Assembly: GCF_003144095.1 (NCBI RefSeq)
Contig: NZ_NSKH01000018.1
Span: 1,898,183 to 1,962,182 of the forward strand
Length of the DNA stretch: 64,000 bases
Origin: Streptomyces sp. ICBB 8177
GTDB lineage: Bacteria > Actinomycetota > Actinomycetes > Streptomycetales > Streptomycetaceae
Reading direction: 5' to 3'
Part shown: piece after piece, positions 63,612 through 64,000 of the stretch
How positions within the stretch are numbered: the stretch's first letter is position 1
How the letters are laid out: each line of letters opens with the position of its first letter
Translations under genes and position numbers: made by a program
The notes under the pieces: generated by a model
The model's input: only the letters and a program-made list of their open reading frames with translations
What the model was told of the DNA's origin: nothing
The model's database searches: none

Positions 63612-64000
63612 TCAGTCCTTGATCTCGCAGATCGCTGCGCCCGAGGAGACCGAGGAGCCGACCTCGGCCGCCAGGCCCTTGACGGTGCCCGCGCGGTGGG
63701 CGTTGATGGGCTGCTCCATCTTCATGGCCTCCAGGACCACGATGAGGTCGCCCTCGGCGACTTCCTGGCCCTCCTCGACCGCGACCTTGACGATCGTGCC
63801 CTGCATCGGGGAGGCGAGGGTGTCACCGGAGGCCGCGGCGCCCGTCTTCTTGGCGGTCTTGCGGCGGGTGGCCTTCTTCGCCCCGGCCGCCGGGGCCACC
63901 GCGAGGCCGCCGCCGAAGGACGCGGGCAGGGTGACCTCCAGGCGCTTGCCGCCCACCTCGACCACGACGGTCTCGCGGGCGCCCTCGCCCTCCTCGTCGT
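63612..64000 (-). CDS. Acyl-CoA carboxylase alpha chain, C-terminal biotin carrier part (5' end outside window)
   Basis: About 129 C-terminal residues are visible and the frame is open to the window edge. The biotinyl domain reads [18 protein letters not shown] and [18 protein letters not shown], with the biotin-accepting lysine of AMKM. A Lys/Ala-rich linker ([16 protein letters not shown]) joins it to the preceding part. Streptomyces alpha chains (AccA2 type) serve acetyl- and propionyl-CoA carboxylases and place the biotin carboxylase domain in front. Position matches accA2 of S. coelicolor. Confidence 0.9.
   Translation of the reverse strand, partial: DEEGEGARETVVVEVGGKRLEVTLPASFGGGLAVAPAAGAKKATRRKTAKKTGAAASGDTLASPMQGTIVKVAVEEGQEVAEGDLIVVLEAMKMEQPINAHRAGTVKGLAAEVGSSVSSGAAICEIKD

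Overview
The window is chromosomal DNA of a high-GC actinomycete, almost certainly a Streptomyces or close relative. The support is extreme GC at third codon positions, many GTG starts, 4-bp GTGA/ATGA gene overlaps, leaderless promoters, and a gene order that I recognise from memory as the S. coelicolor core segment around SCO4837-SCO4921 (glyA-trpS, sdhCDAB, the sialic/Kdn polymer genes, the nucleoside transporter, afsQ1/Q2/sigQ, deoC, pnp, lpdA, a DeoR regulator, accA2). No tRNA, rRNA, CRISPR array, prophage or intact insertion sequence was seen.

Layout. 1-6.0 kb: end of glyA, trpS, a 2H phosphoesterase, a YihY/BrkB membrane protein, a D-Ala-D-Ala carboxypeptidase and a small membrane protein. 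6.1-9.6 kb: succinate dehydrogenase operon sdhC-D-A-B (minus strand). 9.8-12.7 kb: an OHCU-decarboxylase-like gene and an ECF sigma factor coupled to a single-span membrane protein. 13.0-14.6 kb: a stand-alone methylmalonyl-CoA-mutase-type large subunit. 14.6-25.9 kb: two divergent, translationally coupled operons for a nonulosonate (sialic-acid/Kdn-type) cell-wall polymer: glycosyltransferase, polysialyltransferase-like protein and acyltransferase leftwards; glycosyltransferase, neuA, neuB, sialyltransferase-like protein, ABC-2 permease and a GT4 protein rightwards. 26-30.4 kb: M20 amidohydrolase, FG-GAP secreted protein, aminotransferase.

30.7-38 kb, 42-43.4 kb and 53.4-59.9 kb hold a dispersed nucleoside-salvage system: a BMP-type lipoprotein, ABC ATPase and two permeases for uptake; cdd and add for deamination; deoA and pnp for phosphorolysis; a phosphosugar mutase that may act as phosphopentomutase; deoC; and an aldehyde dehydrogenase pair able to remove the acetaldehyde made by DeoC. 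Five upstream regions of these genes carry the same 12-bp palindrome CTACGCGCGTAG (four perfect, one variant). In bmp, add and deoC it lies in the spacer of a predicted promoter, and in pnp it overlaps the -35 position. This points to one local nucleoside regulon.

43.6-51 kb: secreted small proteins, VanZ, the afsQ1-afsQ2-afsQ3 two-component system divergent from sigQ (with a GTGAC-N6-GTGAC box between them), and a uridine-kinase-like protein. 54.4-55.8 kb is accessory: a three-copy repeat array, a frameshifted alpha/beta-hydrolase pseudogene, and a mirror-image pair of promoter-like elements. 55.8-64 kb: a PH-domain membrane protein, a pentapeptide-repeat protein, phosphosugar mutase, pnp, a gamma-glutamylcyclotransferase-like protein, the LpdA-type NAD(P)H-quinone reductase, a DeoR-family regulator, and the C-terminus of an acyl-CoA carboxylase alpha chain.

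All assignments come from reading translated sequence and recall of families; no search was run.
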